Shown here piece after piece: positions 5,871-6,866 of a stretch of DNA of 6,866 bases (the first letter of the stretch is position 1; each line of letters begins with the position of its first letter). Origin of the DNA: Deltaproteobacteria bacterium (GTDB lineage: Bacteria; Desulfobacterota; Syntrophia; Syntrophales; UBA2210); contig JAFGPZ010000132.1 of NCBI GenBank assembly GCA_016935935.1, positions 1 to 6,866 of the forward strand. Direction: 5' to 3'. Both the position numbers and the translations under genes were made by a program. The notes below the pieces were generated by a model. The model did no database searches and had not been told where the DNA came from. It saw nothing but the letters and a program-made list of their open reading frames with translations.

Positions 5871-6866
5871 ATATTTCAGCCCTAAGAAGCCCACAGGCCA
5901 TGGCTGCGGCCCTCTTAGCAGCTCCGGATTCCCCCAGTTTTTCTTTCACTCTTCTCAGTTCTGCTCTGATTTCCATCCTCCTGTTGTTATCGGTCAGTAT
6001 TCGGAAGATTTCATCGGCCATTTTCTCAGCATCTACGGAACCTTGAATAAATTCGGGGGCAATGGTCTTACCCGCTATGATGTTGACAAGGCCTATGTGG
6101 TCGATGTCGATAAACATCCGACCCAAGAGATAGGAAAGGGTGGAAACCTTGTAGACAACTATCATTGGCGTTTCAAGAAGAGCGGTCTCCAGTGTTGCAG
6201 TTCCAGATGCAACCATGGCAATGTCGGCCAGTGCCACTGCGTCGTAGGTATCATTCATTATAACTCTGATATCGAGTGAGTTCTGGCCTATCAAAACGGA
6301 CAGGGCATTCTCATCCAGTGTGTCGGCCATCGGTAGAATGAACTGACAGTCGGGAATTTTCTTTCTTAGCATTAATGAGGCTCTCAGCATCTCCGGTAAA
6401 AGCTTTGAAACCTCATTTTCTCTGCTCCCGGGGAGAATAGCCACGGTAGTCGAACCTGGTTTCAAGCCAAACTTCTTCTGAGCTTCTTCCCTCGTATATT
6501 TTGTTTTCACTACATCGAGCAGCGGATGTCCAACAAATCTGACATCAAGCTCCACATCATTATAGATCTCTTCTTCGAAGGGAAGTATAACGGCCATTCT
6601 GTCGACAGTTCTGCCGAGGCTAAATCTTCTGCTTTTTCTCCAGGCCCATATCTGGGGGCTGATATAGTAAAATACCTTTACGCCACATTTCTCAGCAGCT
6701 TTAGCCATTGGCATGTTGAAATCCGGATAGTCTATCAGAAGCAAGAGATCGGGGGGTGATTTCTGCAGAGATTCTTTCAGCTTTCGCCGAACTTTCATTA
6801 TGAATCCCAGTTTGGAAAAGACTTCGGTAAGCCCTACTACAGCCATATCCGACGAATTGGCGATAA
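5869..6866 (-). CDS. lpxB: Lipid-A-disaccharide synthase (GT19), 5' end outside window
   Basis: About 331 residues are visible. The frame stays open through the right window edge, and the first visible methionine (codon at 6844-6846) falls at the MAVVGLTEV block. In E. coli LpxB this lies roughly 60 residues into the protein, so it is not the start. Blocks counted from that methionine: LLLIDYPDFN (35-44), YYISPQIWAWR (60-70), ILPFEEEIY (87-95), FVGHPLLD (104-111), ILPGSRENEV (137-146), ASGTATLETAL (213-223) and IDHIGLVNIIAG (248-259). All are typical of LpxB. The enzyme joins UDP-diacylglucosamine with lipid X to form the beta-1,6-linked lipid A disaccharide at the inner-membrane surface, the substrate of LpxK encoded downstream. 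It ends RAEI with a TGA that overlaps the msbA ribosome site. Genes such as lpxA or lpxI often lie upstream but cannot be seen here. Confidence 0.96.
   Translation of the reverse strand, partial: IANSSDMAVVGLTEVFSKLGFIMKVRRKLKESLQKSPPDLLLLIDYPDFNMPMAKAAEKCGVKVFYYISPQIWAWRKSRRFSLGRTVDRMAVILPFEEEIYNDVELDVRFVGHPLLDVVKTKYTREEAQKKFGLKPGSTTVAILPGSRENEVSKLLPEMLRASLMLRKKIPDCQFILPMADTLDENALSVLIGQNSLDIRVIMNDTYDAVALADIAMVASGTATLETALLETPMIVVYKVSTLSYLLGRMFIDIDHIGLVNIIAGKTIAPEFIQGSVDAEKMADEIFRILTDNNRRMEIRAELRRVKEKLGESGAAKRAAAMACGLLRAEI

Noticed and set aside
1..6866. Mobile elements, CRISPR arrays, tRNA or rRNA genes, or an unusual defence or secondary-metabolite system
   Set aside because: Every gene is a recognisable LPS gene on one strand with tight spacing. 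I saw no terminal repeats, repeat-spacer pattern, transposase or integrase motifs, or RNA gene signatures.

Overview
This window is a compact block of lipopolysaccharide genes, all read leftwards on the minus strand. It comes from a Gram-negative bacterium. In transcription order (right to left) it holds lpxB (5' end outside the window), msbA, lpxK, an LpxL/HtrB-type acyltransferase, waaF, gmhB and the first third of waaC, which runs off the left edge. The base composition is moderate, mid-40s percent G+C by eye. The protein style and the mixing of lipid A genes with inner-core heptose genes suggest a Desulfobacterota (deltaproteobacterial) type host. That assignment is inference from memory and was not tested by any search.

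Right part (about 4125-6866): lpxB makes the lipid A disaccharide. It is followed after 10 bases by msbA, the ABC exporter that flips core-lipid A across the inner membrane. Middle (2004-3993): after a 131-base gap without a gene comes lpxK, the 4'-kinase, and then, 19 bases on, a late acyltransferase. Left part (1-2003): waaF and waaC attach the inner-core heptoses, and gmhB supplies a phosphatase step in making their ADP-heptose donor.

Spacing is operon-like. The lpxL stop abuts the waaF start (TGA|ATG), gmhB and waaC overlap in ATGA, and lpxB-msbA and lpxK-lpxL are separated by 10 and 19 bases. The only real gaps are 91 bases (waaF-gmhB), holding two small inverted repeats, and 131 bases (msbA-lpxK), holding one weaker one. 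No convincing promoter, terminator, RNA gene, mobile element or CRISPR array was seen.

Together the genes cover late lipid A synthesis, its export and heptose core assembly. The obvious absentee is waaA (Kdo transferase), which would act between LpxK and the late acyltransferase/heptosyltransferases. I see no previously undescribed system here. The points worth a look are start-site choices, the missing waaA, a cysteine cluster in WaaF and the hairpins in the 91-base gap.
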